A DNA stretch of 64,000 bases from Amycolatopsis roodepoortensis (GCF_014873915.1 NZ_JADBEJ010000004.1:868001-932000), one strand, 5' to 3'; numbered from the stretch's first letter, positions 44,564 to 57,507 are shown. A program made the numbers and translations. The notes: generated by a model from the letters alone, not told the origin.

Positions 44564-46291
44564 TCAGCCCGGGTAGAACGGGTCCGCGTCGGTGACGGTG
44601 TGCGCCTGCGGCCGCCAGACCTCGCCCAGTTCGGAGGCGACCCACAGCCCGCCCGCGTCGGCGACCAGGTTCTGCCTGCTCGGCGCCGCGGTGACGCCGT
44701 GCACCGGCGGGGTCAGGTTCGAGCTGTTGAACGCGTCCATCCGCTGCCCGTCCAGCGGCACCTTCACCACCGGCAGCGAGGTCGACGACGTCGCGGCGAT
44801 CAGGTGGTCCTGGGTCGCCCAGTCGACGTCGACCACGTCCTTGAGGTCGCGTTCCTGCAGTTTCCGCGGCGCCCTCAGAGCCACCGAGTCCGCCGTCCGC
44901 ACGATCGAGGCGACCACCAGCTGCCCGTTGACGACCGCGGCCAGCCGCGACCCGTCACGCGAGAGGCGCATTTCGGTGATCTGGCCGAGGCTGGTGAGCA
45001 TGGTCGCGTCGACGCCGGCCTTCACCCAGCGGCCGTCCGCGGCCAGGGTGACCCTGGCGACGGTGTTGTGGTCGACGACCGTCCAGACCTCGCCGGAGAC
45101 CCCGCCGCCCCGGGCGACCGGGCGCCAGGTCGGGCGGCTCAGGCTCCCGCCGAACAGGTCCACCGAAGCGAGTTCGTGCCCGAGATCGCCGACCCGGAGC
45201 CACTGCCTGCCGTCGCGTTCCTCGACCACCGCGAGCCGTTTCCCGTCGACGGACTGCGCGGCGCTGACGACCTTGTAGCCGCCGTTGCCCGCGGGCCCGC
45301 CGACCGGCTGCCCGTCTTCGAGCGAGCGGACCCGGCCGTTCACGGTCATCAGGCCCCGCAGTTCCGAGTTGGGCGCGATGTCCACGTTGTAGTTGGGCAG
45401 TTCGCTGGCACGCCAGTACTCGTGGTCCGGCACCAGCGCGGTGCCGTCGGCGAGCAGCCGGATCCGGCTCAGCGTCACCGTCTGCAGCGAGAGGACGATC
45501 TGCGCGGCGATCAGGTTCCGGTCCGCGAGGCTGGCCCCGCCGACGCCGGTCAGGTTGATGTCCAGTGTCCCGTCGTCCGTGCTCCGGACGTTGCTTTCGG
45601 TGGTGACCTGGTCGCCGAGCAGGTCCTTGACCGCGCCCTTCAGCCCTTCCGACGGTCCCTGCAGCACCAGATCCATCACCCGGCCGGGCAATCCGGCCTG
45701 CGGTTTCGCCGCGACGTAGCGGAGGTCGGGGACGAAGGCCCCGGAGTCGGGCGAGTAGAAGCTGATCGGCACCCGGAAGTAGTTGAGCGCGAAATCCTCG
45801 TCGGTGACGGCGAGTTCCTGCGGCGGGTCGACGATGCGCCACTGGCCGTTCGGTTGCTTCCGCAGCTTGAACTGCTGCGAGTACTCGGCCTTCACCGGGA
45901 TGAACGCGCTGTCGGGGCTCAGGTTGCCGAGTTTGAACCCGCGGACGTTCACCACCTGCTCGTCCGGGTTCGGGGAAGACGACGAAGTGTCGTAAACGGT
46001 GCCGAAGGTGTCGTCGATGATCGTCAGCCCCTGCGAGGGCTTCCAGTTGCGCCGGGCCTCCTCGTCGAGGTACACCCGCGCGTTGGCGTTCGCCGTGCCC
46101 GGTGTCGCGGAGTTGCGGATGAACTGACGGGTGACGGTCAGCGGGTCGAGCCCGGCCACCGGCTCGGCGACGTCCGCGGGCACCTGCCCGGGTTTGTCCC
46201 CGGAGACGACGGCGGGCTGGGATTCGAGCGGGATGTTCGCGCAGCCCGCGAGCAGCAGCACCACCGCGAGCAGGGGCAGGAGCCGTTTCAC
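44564..46291 (-). CDS. lpqB: lipoprotein LpqB (MtrAB accessory)
   Basis: 575 residues from GTG 46291, overlapping the mtrB stop (GTGA). Lipobox LAGC in VKRLLPLLAVVLLLAGCANI. A GerMN domain (about 200-310) sits before a beta-propeller-like C-terminal half. In mycobacteria LpqB interacts with the sensor MtrB and affects MtrA phosphorylation, cell division and envelope integrity. Gene order mtrA-mtrB-lpqB is conserved throughout actinobacteria. C-terminal end TDADPFYPG. Confidence 0.95.
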   Translation of the reverse strand: MKRLLPLLAVVLLLAGCANIPLESQPAVVSGDKPGQVPADVAEPVAGLDPLTVTRQFIRNSATPGTANANARVYLDEEARRNWKPSQGLTIIDDTFGTVYDTSSSSPNPDEQVVNVRGFKLGNLSPDSAFIPVKAEYSQQFKLRKQPNGQWRIVDPPQELAVTDEDFALNYFRVPISFYSPDSGAFVPDLRYVAAKPQAGLPGRVMDLVLQGPSEGLKGAVKDLLGDQVTTESNVRSTDDGTLDINLTGVGGASLADRNLIAAQIVLSLQTVTLSRIRLLADGTALVPDHEYWRASELPNYNVDIAPNSELRGLMTVNGRVRSLEDGQPVGGPAGNGGYKVVSAAQSVDGKRLAVVEERDGRQWLRVGDLGHELASVDLFGGSLSRPTWRPVARGGGVSGEVWTVVDHNTVARVTLAADGRWVKAGVDATMLTSLGQITEMRLSRDGSRLAAVVNGQLVVASIVRTADSVALRAPRKLQERDLKDVVDVDWATQDHLIAATSSTSLPVVKVPLDGQRMDAFNSSNLTPPVHGVTAAPSRQNLVADAGGLWVASELGEVWRPQAHTVTDADPFYPG

Positions 46292-48003
46292 CGGCCGACC
46301 TCCTCTGGCTCGGCGAGGATGGCGTCTGGTGCGGGGCGGACTTCGAGCAGTCCGGACGAGCCGGGTGGTTCGGCGGACGTGTGATCGGGCGGTGGCAGGA
46401 CCAGCGGGCTCTCCCCCATCGGCGTGTCCTGCCGCCGCGGCAGCACGAGCCGGAAACAGGCGCCGTGGCCGGTCTCGCCCCACGCGTCGAGCACGCCGCC
46501 GTGCAACCGGGCGTCCTCCTGGCTGATCGCGAGGCCGAGCCCGGTGCCGCCGGTCCGGCGGTTACGGGACGGGTCGGCGCGCCAGAACCGGTTGAACACC
46601 AGTTCCGCTTCGCCCGGCCGCAACCCGACACCGTGGTCCCGGACGGTGATGGCGACCGCGGTCTCGTTGACCGCCAGGGTCAGCACCACCGGATTCCCCT
46701 CACTGTGGTCCACCGCGTTGGCCAGCAGGTTGCGCAGGATCCGCTCGACGCGGCGCGCGTCGACCTCGGCGTGCGCCTCTTCCTCCGGCAGGACCAGTTC
46801 GACCGAGCTGCCCGCGTTGCCCGCGATCACCCGGACCTGCTCGACGGCCCTGGTCGCGATCGGCCGGACGTCGATCAGCTCGGCGGAGAGCTCCTCGACG
46901 CCCGCGTCGAGCCTGCTGATCTCCAGCAGGTCGCCGAGCAGGGCCTCGAACCGGTCGAGCTCGTCGACCAGCAGTTCGGTGGAGCGCGCGAGCCCTGCCG
47001 GGAACTGCTCGCGCGACGCGTGCAGCACGTCGGCGGCCATCCGGACGGTGGTCAGCGGGGTGCGCAGCTCGTGTGAGACGTCGGAGGTGAAGCGGCGTTG
47101 CAGGCCGCCGAACTCCTCCAGCTGGCGGATCTGCCGCTGGATGCTCGCGGCCATCTCGTTGTAGGACACGGCGAGTTTGGCCAGGTCGTCCTCACCGAGC
47201 ACGGCGAGGCGCTGGTCGAGATCACCGCCCGCGAACTGTTCGGCCGCCGCGGCGGCCTGGCGGACCGGCCGGACGACCTGTCTGGTGACCAGGTTCGTGA
47301 TCCCGGCCAGCAGGAGCAGCAGGACGAGACCGCCGACGAGCAGCGTGTTCTGCACGGTCGAGACGGTGTTCTGCTCGCTGGTGAGCGGGTACAGCAGGTA
47401 GAGCTGGAGCGGGTTGATCATCGTGCTCACCGGCGCGCCGACGATCAGGTACGTCGTCTTGCCGCCGTCGGCTTCGGTGACCGTGTGGTTCAGGTGGCTG
47501 ACCTGCTCGGTCTCCACGAACTGGCGCAGCCGCTCCGGCACCTTCTCGTAGGGCCCGGCGAACACCGGCTTGTTCGACTGGTCACGGCCACCCGCGGCCA
47601 GCACCGGCTCGAAAGTGCCCGCGGCCGATCCGGCGCTGTCCTGCGAAGTCGTCGTGCTGGTGATCTTCTTCAGCGCGTTCTTCATCCGCGCGGTCAGCGC
47701 TTCGGGGCTTTCGGTGCCGACGCCGATCAGTTCACCGGCCGCGGTCTCGACGACCGCCCTCGTCTGCGCGATCGCCGCGTTCTGCTTGGTCTCCACCAGC
47801 CGTTCGGTGATCTGGTTCTGCAGCACCATGCCCAGCACGAACACCACGGCCGACGACAGCGCCAGCGTGGACACCGTGACCCGGAACTGCAGCGAATGCC
47901 GCCACAGCTCGTTGAACGAGACGACCTTGCGGCGCACGAAAACCACGATGCGCCGGAAGTGGCGCATCGTGGTCTGGGCAAGCCTTCGCAAGCGTCCGTT
48001 CAT
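46288..48003 (-). CDS. mtrB: sensor histidine kinase MtrB
   Basis: 571 residues from ATG 48003; a GTG 36 nt upstream, inside mtrA, is an alternative. Two membrane helices (TLALSSAVVFVLGMVLQNQI and LLVGGLVLLLLLAGITNLVT) bracket an extracellular sensor of about 180 residues. Then HAMP (RQVVRPVRQAAAAAEQFAGG), HisKA with phospho-His in FTSDVSHELRTPLTTVRMAA, and HATPase boxes NLLANAVDHSEGN, VRDHGVGLRPGEAELVFNRF and TGGTGLGLAISQ. Phosphorylates MtrA. The C-terminal tail of about 45 residues is Pro/Ser-rich. Confidence 0.97.
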   Translation of the reverse strand: MNGRLRRLAQTTMRHFRRIVVFVRRKVVSFNELWRHSLQFRVTVSTLALSSAVVFVLGMVLQNQITERLVETKQNAAIAQTRAVVETAAGELIGVGTESPEALTARMKNALKKITSTTTSQDSAGSAAGTFEPVLAAGGRDQSNKPVFAGPYEKVPERLRQFVETEQVSHLNHTVTEADGGKTTYLIVGAPVSTMINPLQLYLLYPLTSEQNTVSTVQNTLLVGGLVLLLLLAGITNLVTRQVVRPVRQAAAAAEQFAGGDLDQRLAVLGEDDLAKLAVSYNEMAASIQRQIRQLEEFGGLQRRFTSDVSHELRTPLTTVRMAADVLHASREQFPAGLARSTELLVDELDRFEALLGDLLEISRLDAGVEELSAELIDVRPIATRAVEQVRVIAGNAGSSVELVLPEEEAHAEVDARRVERILRNLLANAVDHSEGNPVVLTLAVNETAVAITVRDHGVGLRPGEAELVFNRFWRADPSRNRRTGGTGLGLAISQEDARLHGGVLDAWGETGHGACFRLVLPRRQDTPMGESPLVLPPPDHTSAEPPGSSGLLEVRPAPDAILAEPEEVGR

Positions 48004-48010
48004 GGGGTGA

Positions 48011-48688
48011 TCACGGCGGGCCGGCCTTGTACCCGACACCGCGAACGGTCAACACCACCTCGGGGTGTTCCGGGTCCTTCTCCACCTTCGAACGCAGCCG
48101 CTGGACGTGCACGTTCACCAGCCGGGTGTCGGCGGCGTGGCGGTAGCCCCACACCTGCTCGAGGAGCACCTCGCGGGTGAACACCTGACGCGGCTTGCGG
48201 GCGAGCGCGACCAGCAGGTCGAACTCGAGCGGGGTCAGCGGGATGGCCTTCCCCTCGCGCGTCACCTCGTGGCCGGGGACGTCGATCGCGAGATCGCCGA
48301 TCGTCAGCGACTCGGCGGGCTCGGCCTCGGTGCGGCGCATCCTGGCGCGGACGCGGGCCACGAGCTCCTTCGGTTTGAAGGGCTTGACCACGTAGTCGTC
48401 GGCCCCCGACTCGAGCCCGAGGACGATGTCCACGGTGTCGCTCTTGGCGGTGAGCATCACGATCGGCACGCCGGACTCGGCCCGGATCGCCTTGCAGACG
48501 TCGATGCCGTTCATCCCGGGCAGCATGAGGTCGAGGAGGACCAGATCCGGTTTCAGCTCACGAAGCGCGGGCAGCGCCCGTGAGCCGTCGGCCACGACGG
48601 CTGTGTCGAACCCCTCCCCACGCAGCACGATGGTGAGCATCTCCGCGAGAGCAGGGTCGTCGTCGACGACCAGAACACGTGCCTTCAT
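48011..48688 (-). CDS. mtrA: response regulator MtrA
   Basis: 225 residues, starting MKARVLVVDDDPALAEMLTI. The receiver domain has acidic pocket Asp9-Asp10, phospho-acceptor Asp53 (LVLLDLMLPG) and Lys in YVVKPFKPKE. The OmpR-type winged helix ends the protein (TPLEFDLLVALARKPRQVFT, YRHAADTRLVNVHVQRLRSK, VLTVRGVGYKAG). MtrA regulates cell-wall hydrolases, dnaA and osmoadaptation genes in actinobacteria. First gene of mtrA-mtrB-lpqB, 7 nt from mtrB. In other actinomycetes tmk and sahH precede mtrA directly; here an 8-kb catabolic island intervenes. Confidence 0.98.
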   Translation of the reverse strand: MKARVLVVDDDPALAEMLTIVLRGEGFDTAVVADGSRALPALRELKPDLVLLDLMLPGMNGIDVCKAIRAESGVPIVMLTAKSDTVDIVLGLESGADDYVVKPFKPKELVARVRARMRRTEAEPAESLTIGDLAIDVPGHEVTREGKAIPLTPLEFDLLVALARKPRQVFTREVLLEQVWGYRHAADTRLVNVHVQRLRSKVEKDPEHPEVVLTVRGVGYKAGPP

Positions 48689-48799
48689 AAACCTATGTTC
48701 GCACTAGTTTCCCGGCGCGGGCGCGCGACCCGGCGATGTGACCACCAGAAAGATCATCGAATCGGGCAAATTGCTCCATCCGAGTAGGGTCTTGGGCCC

Positions 48800-49936
48800 C
48801 TAGAGAGCACGCCGGAGCCTGGTGAACGGCCTCGGTGAGTCGATCGCGAACACCCCGGCCAGCACGTCGCCGCGGTGATAGGTCGCGACGAACCGCTTCG
48901 CAGCGACGTCGCCCTCGGCGATCCGCACGTCTTCCGTGGCCACTCCGGCGAATTGGAGCCGCCGACCGTACTGATCGGACCAAAAGTAACCGTGTCGTGC
49001 GAAATGCGTGACGGTCGAGCCGGCGAGCAGATTCGCGACCGCGACGCCCGGCTGTTCCGTGGCCGCCGTCCAGTGTTCGGCGCGGACCCGCCTGCCGCGC
49101 AGGGGGCAGCGGTACCGCGCGACGTCACCCACCGCGACCACTCGGGGATTCGCTGTGACACAGCCGGAATCGACCAGCACCCCGTCGTCGACGGCGAGCC
49201 CGGATCCGGTCAGCCATTCGGTAGCCGGCCGTGCTCCCACTCCGGCCACGACGAGATCGGCGGGAAGCTCGCGGCCGTCGGCGAGCCGCACGCCGGTGAC
49301 CCAGCCGTCACCGGCGAACCCGGCGACGGGGACGCCCGTGCTCAGCCGGACGTCGTTCTCGGCGTGCAGTTCCCCGCACACCGCGCCCATTCGCGGGCCG
49401 AGGACGGAGGCGAGCGGCACGGGCATCGCCTCGACCACGGTCACTTCGTGCCCGAGCAGGCGGCACGCGGACGCGACCTCCGCGCCGATGAACCCCGCGC
49501 CGATGACGACGACCGAGGAAGGCCCCGCAGCGAGAGCGGCCTTCAGCGCGACCGCGTCGTCGAGGGTTCGCAGAGTGTGGACGCCGGACAGATTCCTTGC
49601 CGCATCGAGGGTTCTGGCCACCGCGCCGGTCGCGAGGACGTAGCCGTCGGCGGCGATCGTGGTGCCGTCGCCGAGCGTCACGCCCTCGCGGCTGAGCTTC
49701 TCGGCGCGGACACCGAGATGCCATTCGGCGGCCAGCGCGTCGAGATCGTCCTGCCCGGCGAGCGCGACGTCTTCGACGGAAACCTTGCCCAGCAAGAAAT
49801 CCTTCGACAGGGGCGGCCGGTCGTACGGTGGTTCGGCGCCGATCATCACCAGCCGCCCGTCGAAACCCCGCCCGCGCAACTCCTGCGCCGCGCGAAGTCC
49901 CGCCAGAGAGGTGCCGACGACGGCGACCGATCTCAA
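48800..49936 (-). CDS. FAD-dependent ferredoxin reductase of the Rieske oxygenase
   Basis: 378 residues from TTG 49936, whose TTGA overlaps the stop of the ferredoxin gene. FAD-binding RSVAVVGTSLAGLRAAQELR, NAD-binding SVVVIGAGFIGAEVASACRL and ANPRVVAVGDVARYRCPLRG, with the C-terminal domain EHWTAATEQPGVAVANLLAG, mark the BphA4/rhodocoxin reductase type. It transfers electrons from NAD(P)H to the adjacent Rieske ferredoxin. Second gene of a two-gene operon divergent from the IclR regulator. The electron chain most likely serves the Rieske oxygenase at 54925; that link is an inference from neighbourhood. Confidence 0.92.
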   Translation of the reverse strand: MRSVAVVGTSLAGLRAAQELRGRGFDGRLVMIGAEPPYDRPPLSKDFLLGKVSVEDVALAGQDDLDALAAEWHLGVRAEKLSREGVTLGDGTTIAADGYVLATGAVARTLDAARNLSGVHTLRTLDDAVALKAALAAGPSSVVVIGAGFIGAEVASACRLLGHEVTVVEAMPVPLASVLGPRMGAVCGELHAENDVRLSTGVPVAGFAGDGWVTGVRLADGRELPADLVVAGVGARPATEWLTGSGLAVDDGVLVDSGCVTANPRVVAVGDVARYRCPLRGRRVRAEHWTAATEQPGVAVANLLAGSTVTHFARHGYFWSDQYGRRLQFAGVATEDVRIAEGDVAAKRFVATYHRGDVLAGVFAIDSPRPFTRLRRAL

Positions 49937-50250
49937 GCCACTTCCCGGCGCGCCTCGGTGTCCACATAGATCACGTCGTCCGCGATCACGACCGGGTACG
50001 TGCGCACGGGATTCTTGGCGGGCAGGCAGTCCGGGGCGCCGGTCCGCAGGTCGAATCGCGCGGCGTGCAACGGGCATTCGACGTAGCAGCCCTCGATCCA
50101 GCCGTCCGCGAGTGACGCGTCCTGATGGCTGCACGTGTCGTCGAGGGCGTAATAGGCGCCCTCGGAATGGAAGACCGAGACCGGAACGGGGCCGGGCAGG
50201 CGGAGGGCTTCGCCTTCGGGCAGTTCGGAGACGGCGCAGGCACGGATCAT
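49933..50250 (-). CDS. Rieske-type [2Fe-2S] ferredoxin
   Basis: 105 residues from ATG 50250, with GGAGG 7 nt upstream. The Rieske motif is CSHQDASLADGWIEGCYVEC followed by PLH: Cys-x-His and Cys-x-x-His ligate the cluster. Length and composition match BphA3-type soluble ferredoxins. Stop overlaps the start of the reductase gene by 4 nt, so the pair is translationally coupled. Likely electron donor to the betaine oxygenase across the divergent promoter region. Confidence 0.94.
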   Translation of the reverse strand: MIRACAVSELPEGEALRLPGPVPVSVFHSEGAYYALDDTCSHQDASLADGWIEGCYVECPLHAARFDLRTGAPDCLPAKNPVRTYPVVIADDVIYVDTEARREVA

Positions 50251-50286
50251 CGGGGCCTCCGGGGAAAGGACCGACGGTTTGTTGAT

Positions 50287-50322
50287 GTTGCGCATTACGA
50301 GACGGAACGTGCTCTGCGCAAC
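50287..50322. promoter_or_regulatory. candidate IclR operator, ferredoxin/iclR divergent region
   Basis: GTTGCGC (50287-50293) and GCGCAAC (50316-50322) form an inverted repeat 22 nt apart, enclosing GACGGAACGTGCTC. Part of this (GACGGAAC, GTGC, CGCAAC in the same order) recurs at 51251-51276 before the dimethylglycine dehydrogenase gene. Confidence 0.5.
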
Positions 50323-50391
50323 AATCACCCCCGAGGGGCCGGTACGTCAAGGGATTCGCCCACTCAGCCGAGCGGATCCGGGCGAAACGGC

Positions 50392-50403
50392 TACTGTTGC
50401 GTC
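50392..50403 (+). promoter_or_regulatory. -10 element of a leaderless mRNA (iclR-type regulator)
   Basis: TACTGT (50392-50397) ends 6 nt before ATG 50404. Confidence 0.5.
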
Positions 50404-51189
50404 ATGCGGAACCAGGACGCGGGGAACGCAACGCCCAGTCAGGTGCAGTCCGTCGACCGCGCGATCAGCGTGCTGGAACTGCTGGCGCGCAACGGGGAAA
50501 CCGGTATCACCGAGATCGCGGGCGAGCTCGGCGTGCACAAGTCGACGGCGTCGCGCCTGCTGAGCGTCCTGGAGAACCGCGGCCTGGTCGAGCAGCTCGG
50601 CGAACGCGGGAAGTACGCGATCGGCTTCGGCGTCGTCCGGCTCGCCGGCGCCGCCACCGGCCGGATGGACCTGGCGAAACTGGGCAGGCGGACCTGCCAG
50701 GGCCTGGCCGAGACCCTCGGCGAGACGGTCAACATCGCGATCGCCGACGACGGTGTCGCGATCAACGTCAGCCAGGCCCGCGGCTCGGCCGCGATCACCA
50801 CGCAGAACTGGACCGGGCAGCGCACCCCCCTGCACGCGACGTCCAGCGGGAAGGTGCTGCTCGCGTACATGGGCGACGTCGAGCGCAAACGTTTGCTCCG
50901 GCGGAAGCTCGAACGGTTCACCCCGCGGACCACGGTCGATCCCGACGAGCTGGCCGCCGAGCTGGAGCGGGTCGCCGAGGACGGGTACGCGGCCTGCTTC
51001 GAGGAGCTGGAGCTGGGGATGCACGCGGTCGCGGTGCCGGTGCACGGCCCCGGCGGCGACGTCGTCGCGGCGATGAGCGCTTCCGGCCCGTCGTACCGGC
51101 TTTCGAAACAGCGGGTGCGGCAGATCGTCCGGCCGCTGACCGAGGCGTCGGCGGATCTTTCGGCCCAGCTGGGGTACTTCACCGAGTGA
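50404..51189 (+). CDS. IclR family transcriptional regulator of the betaine island
   Basis: 261 residues from ATG 50404. Winged HTH: VQSVDRAISVLELLARNGET, GITEIAGELGVHKSTASRLL, SVLENRGLVEQLGERGKYAI. The IclR effector domain follows (about 90-255: GRMDLAKLGRRTCQGLAETL, GQRTPLHATSSGKVLLAYMG, YAACFEELELGMHAVAVPVH). Located between the ferredoxin-reductase operon (divergent) and the three-gene demethylation operon (same strand). The local regulator, probably responding to betaine or a demethylation product; effector is inferred, not seen. Confidence 0.93.
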   Translation: MRNQDAGNATPSQVQSVDRAISVLELLARNGETGITEIAGELGVHKSTASRLLSVLENRGLVEQLGERGKYAIGFGVVRLAGAATGRMDLAKLGRRTCQGLAETLGETVNIAIADDGVAINVSQARGSAAITTQNWTGQRTPLHATSSGKVLLAYMGDVERKRLLRRKLERFTPRTTVDPDELAAELERVAEDGYAACFEELELGMHAVAVPVHGPGGDVVAAMSASGPSYRLSKQRVRQIVRPLTEASADLSAQLGYFTE

Positions 51190-51215
51190 AGAGGCCGACC
51201 TCTTCGGGCTCTTGA

Positions 51216-54924
<3,709 letters not shown>

Positions 54925-54928
<4 letters not shown>

Positions 54929-56028
54929 CGAGCCTCATCCCGACACTGGGCGGCGGCTACTACACCGATCCCGCGATCTTCGCGGCCGAGCAGGAGAAGA
55001 TCTTCGAACGCCAGTGGTTCTGCGCGGTCCGTTCGGCGGATCTGCCGTCGGCGGGAGACTTCCGGACCGTCCAGGTGGGACGGGAGAGCGTGCTGGTCAG
55101 CCGGGGCCGGGACGGCGGGCTGCGGGCGTTCCTCAACGTCTGCCGCCATCGCGGGGCGCGGCTGTGCACGGAGGAGTCGGGCACGGTCAAACGCGCTTTC
55201 CAGTGTCCGTACCACGCGTGGACGTACGGGCTCGACGGCAGGCTGATCGCGGCGCCGAACCTGGCGAGCCTGCCCGACATCGACCGTTCCGAGTACGGGC
55301 TCCACACCGTTCATCTGCGGGAATGGCTGGGTTACGCGTGGGTCTGCCTCGCCGCGGATCCGCCGTCGTTCGAGGCCGATGTCGAGGGTGCGGTGCGGGA
55401 ACGGCTGGGCGATCTGGAATCGATCGAGCGGTACCGCCTCGACAAGCTGTCGGTCGGGCGCCGGATCACCTACGACGTCAAGGCGAACTGGAAGCTGATC
55501 GTCGAGAACTTCATGGAGTGCTACCACTGCGCGACCATCCACCCGGAGCTGACCGAGGTGCTGCCGGAGTTCGCCGACGGGTACGCGGCGCAGTACTACG
55601 TCGGGCACGGCGCCGAATTCGGCGAGGCCGTGGACGGCTTCACCATCGACGGCACGACGGGCTTCGACCGGCTCGACGGCGTCGCGAACGAACAGGACAG
55701 GCGGTACTACGCGATCACCATCCGGCCGCAGGTGTTCGTGAACCTGGTGCCCGACCACGTGATCTTCCACCGGATGTACCCGCTCGCGCCGGACCGGACG
55801 GTCGTCGAATGCGACTGGCTCTATTCCGAAGACGTCGTGGCCTCGGGACGGGACGTGTCACGGTCGGTCGAGTTGTTCCACCGAGTCAACGAGCAGGACT
55901 TCGACGCCTGCGAACGCTGTCAGCCCGCGATGGCGTCCCGCGCCTACCGCGGCGGCGGGGTGCTGATGCCGTCCGAGCACCACATCGGCGAGTTCCACAC
56001 CTGGCTGCTCACGCATTTAGAGGACTAA
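54925..56028 (+). CDS. Rieske non-haem iron oxygenase, alpha subunit (glycine betaine monooxygenase-like)
   Basis: 367 residues. Rieske domain: Cys73-x-His75 ([11 protein letters not shown]) and Cys94-x-x-His97 ([11 protein letters not shown]). Catalytic mononuclear iron: [15 protein letters not shown] with His201 and His206. [23 protein letters not shown] follows. Of Rieske families, those that demethylate quaternary ammonium compounds (GbcA and relatives) fit best, given the genes beside it. Electrons would come from the ferredoxin and reductase encoded at 48800-50250 rather than a fused GbcB. Carnitine or stachydrine are alternative substrates. The TAA stop lies in a hairpin shared with tmk. 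Confidence 0.93.
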
Positions 56029-56033
56029 GTGCG
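56012..56033. terminator. hairpin containing both stop codons of oxygenase and tmk
   Basis: CGCATTTAG (56012-56020), loop AGGA, CTAAGTGCG (56025-56033); one G-U pair. The TAA of the oxygenase gene (56026-56028) and the TAG of tmk (56025-56027 on the other strand) overlap in the 3' arm. Confidence 0.75.
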
Positions 56034-56675
56034 GAGGAGGGTGGTCGCGAGGGCCGGGGTGTCGACACCGGCGACGCCGTCGAGGACGTGCCAGGGCGCG
56101 AGCCAGCCCGTCGCGGCGAGCTCGTCGTAGACCACCGAGCAGCGCTTCTGGAGCGCGTCGTCGGTCTCGAAGGAATCCCGCGCGCGGTCGGCGTCGCTCT
56201 CCGCGCGGCGCTGCGCGCGACCGGCGGCGACGTCGGCGGTGACCCGGAGCAGCAGATGCGCGACGGGCACCGGCAGGCCGAACCGGTCGATCTCCAGTTC
56301 CTTGAGCCAGCGCACGAACTCGCCGTCCGCGCCCTGATGGAGCCGGGCGGCGCCGTACGCCGCGTTCGACGCGACGTACCGGTCGAGCAGCACGACGTCG
56401 TGGTCGCCGAGACGGGCGCGGATCTCGTCCGCCGCGCCCCGCCGGTCGAGCGCGTAGAGCATCGCCATGCCGTAGACGGAGTCCGCGAGGTCGCCGTGGC
56501 CGCGATGCAGCGCTTCCTTCACGAGGTCGGCGTGCACGCTTTCGCCGTACCGCGGGAACGCGATGGACGTGACGCTCGCCCCGGCCGCGTTCAGCGCACC
56601 GGTCAGCGCGTCGGCGAGGGTGCGCTTGCCCGCGCCGTCCAGACCTTCGATCACCACGAGTCGTCCCACGGGCAT
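56025..56675 (-). CDS. tmk: thymidylate kinase
   Basis: 216 residues. P-loop VIEGLDGAGKRTLADALT (about 8-25) with Arg after Lys, the form known from mycobacterial TMK. DRYVASNAAYGAARLHQG is the DRY/LID-neighbour motif; LLLRVTADVAAGRAQRR and SDADRARDSFETDDALQKR form the LID. Phosphorylates dTMP to dTDP. Position equals Rv3247c between mtrA and sahH. Ends convergent with the betaine oxygenase; both stops share CTAA. Confidence 0.96.
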   Translation of the reverse strand: MPVGRLVVIEGLDGAGKRTLADALTGALNAAGASVTSIAFPRYGESVHADLVKEALHRGHGDLADSVYGMAMLYALDRRGAADEIRARLGDHDVVLLDRYVASNAAYGAARLHQGADGEFVRWLKELEIDRFGLPVPVAHLLLRVTADVAAGRAQRRAESDADRARDSFETDDALQKRCSVVYDELAATGWLAPWHVLDGVAGVDTPALATTLLRT

Positions 56676-56739
56676 ACCTTAAAACGCGGTGGTCGACCGG
56701 CGGGCCAGACGGGTCACTCACGCCCGGCCCACCGGTCCG

Positions 56740-57507
56740 CTAGGGGACGCGCCTCTTCGAGTGCAGGAAGAAGCCGGCGACACCGATGAGGAGCAGGCCG
56801 CCGAAGATCAGCAGCGGCACGAAGCCGGTGTCCTGCGCGTCGGGCGCGGGACCGCCGTCGCCGCGGGGCATCACCTGGGCGTTGTAACCGCCGGCCTTGC
56901 CCTCCTGGGCGTACGGCGAGTTCGCGAGCATGGCGCCGTACCGGCCGGAGACGGTCTTCTGGTACTCCGCGAGAGTGGCCGAGGCACCGCTGGCGGAGCC
57001 GCTGACACCCGAGTCGAGCAGGGTCACCCGCCCGTCGCGCAGCGCGTACCAGGCGTCGACCTGCGGTTCGTGGAGCAGCGTCGCGCCGGTGGGCAGCCTC
57101 TTGGCCAGCACGCTTTCCCGGTCACCCGACGCGATGTTGCCGACGCGCCAGACGCCGTCGTCGCCGCGGACCGACCAGACGGTGGCGGTCCGCCCGTCGG
57201 ACGCCGTCACGGGCACCGCGACGTAGGCGAGCCGCCCGGCGACCGCGCCGTCACCGGCGACGAAGTCCCTCGAAAGCTCGTAAACCGGGAAGGATTCGTC
57301 GATGACACTTACCGACGGCGTGGTACCCGAACCACCCGTCTGTGTGAAGAAGCGACCGATTTCGGCACGCAGCGTGGGATCGTCGGCGGCCGCCTTCGCG
57401 GCCGCGAGATCTTCACCGGACAGGTGATCCGCGCGCGCTCCGGGCGCCGAGACCAGCAGCGCGACCGCGACCAGCCCGGCCAGCCCGAGCAACTTCCGCG
57501 CGCTCAT
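56740..57507 (-). CDS. secreted/anchored protein paired with a C39-like protease
   Basis: 255 residues from ATG 57507, overlapping the protease stop (ATGA). Signal peptide MSARKLLGLAGLVAVALLVS to ARAD; then a globular domain (EIGRFFTQTGGSGTTPSVSV, ESFPVYELSRDFVAGD, VAYVAVPVTASDGRTATVWS, ADAWYALRDGRVTLLDSG-like) and a C-terminal hydrophobic anchor FVPLLIFGGLLLIGVAGFFL ending HSKRRVP. A Type I membrane protein, outside the cell. No family recognised. Being translationally coupled to the secreted cysteine protease, it may be its anchor, substrate or inhibitor. Confidence 0.8.
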   Translation of the reverse strand: MSARKLLGLAGLVAVALLVSAPGARADHLSGEDLAAAKAAADDPTLRAEIGRFFTQTGGSGTTPSVSVIDESFPVYELSRDFVAGDGAVAGRLAYVAVPVTASDGRTATVWSVRGDDGVWRVGNIASGDRESVLAKRLPTGATLLHEPQVDAWYALRDGRVTLLDSGVSGSASGASATLAEYQKTVSGRYGAMLANSPYAQEGKAGGYNAQVMPRGDGGPAPDAQDTGFVPLLIFGGLLLIGVAGFFLHSKRRVP

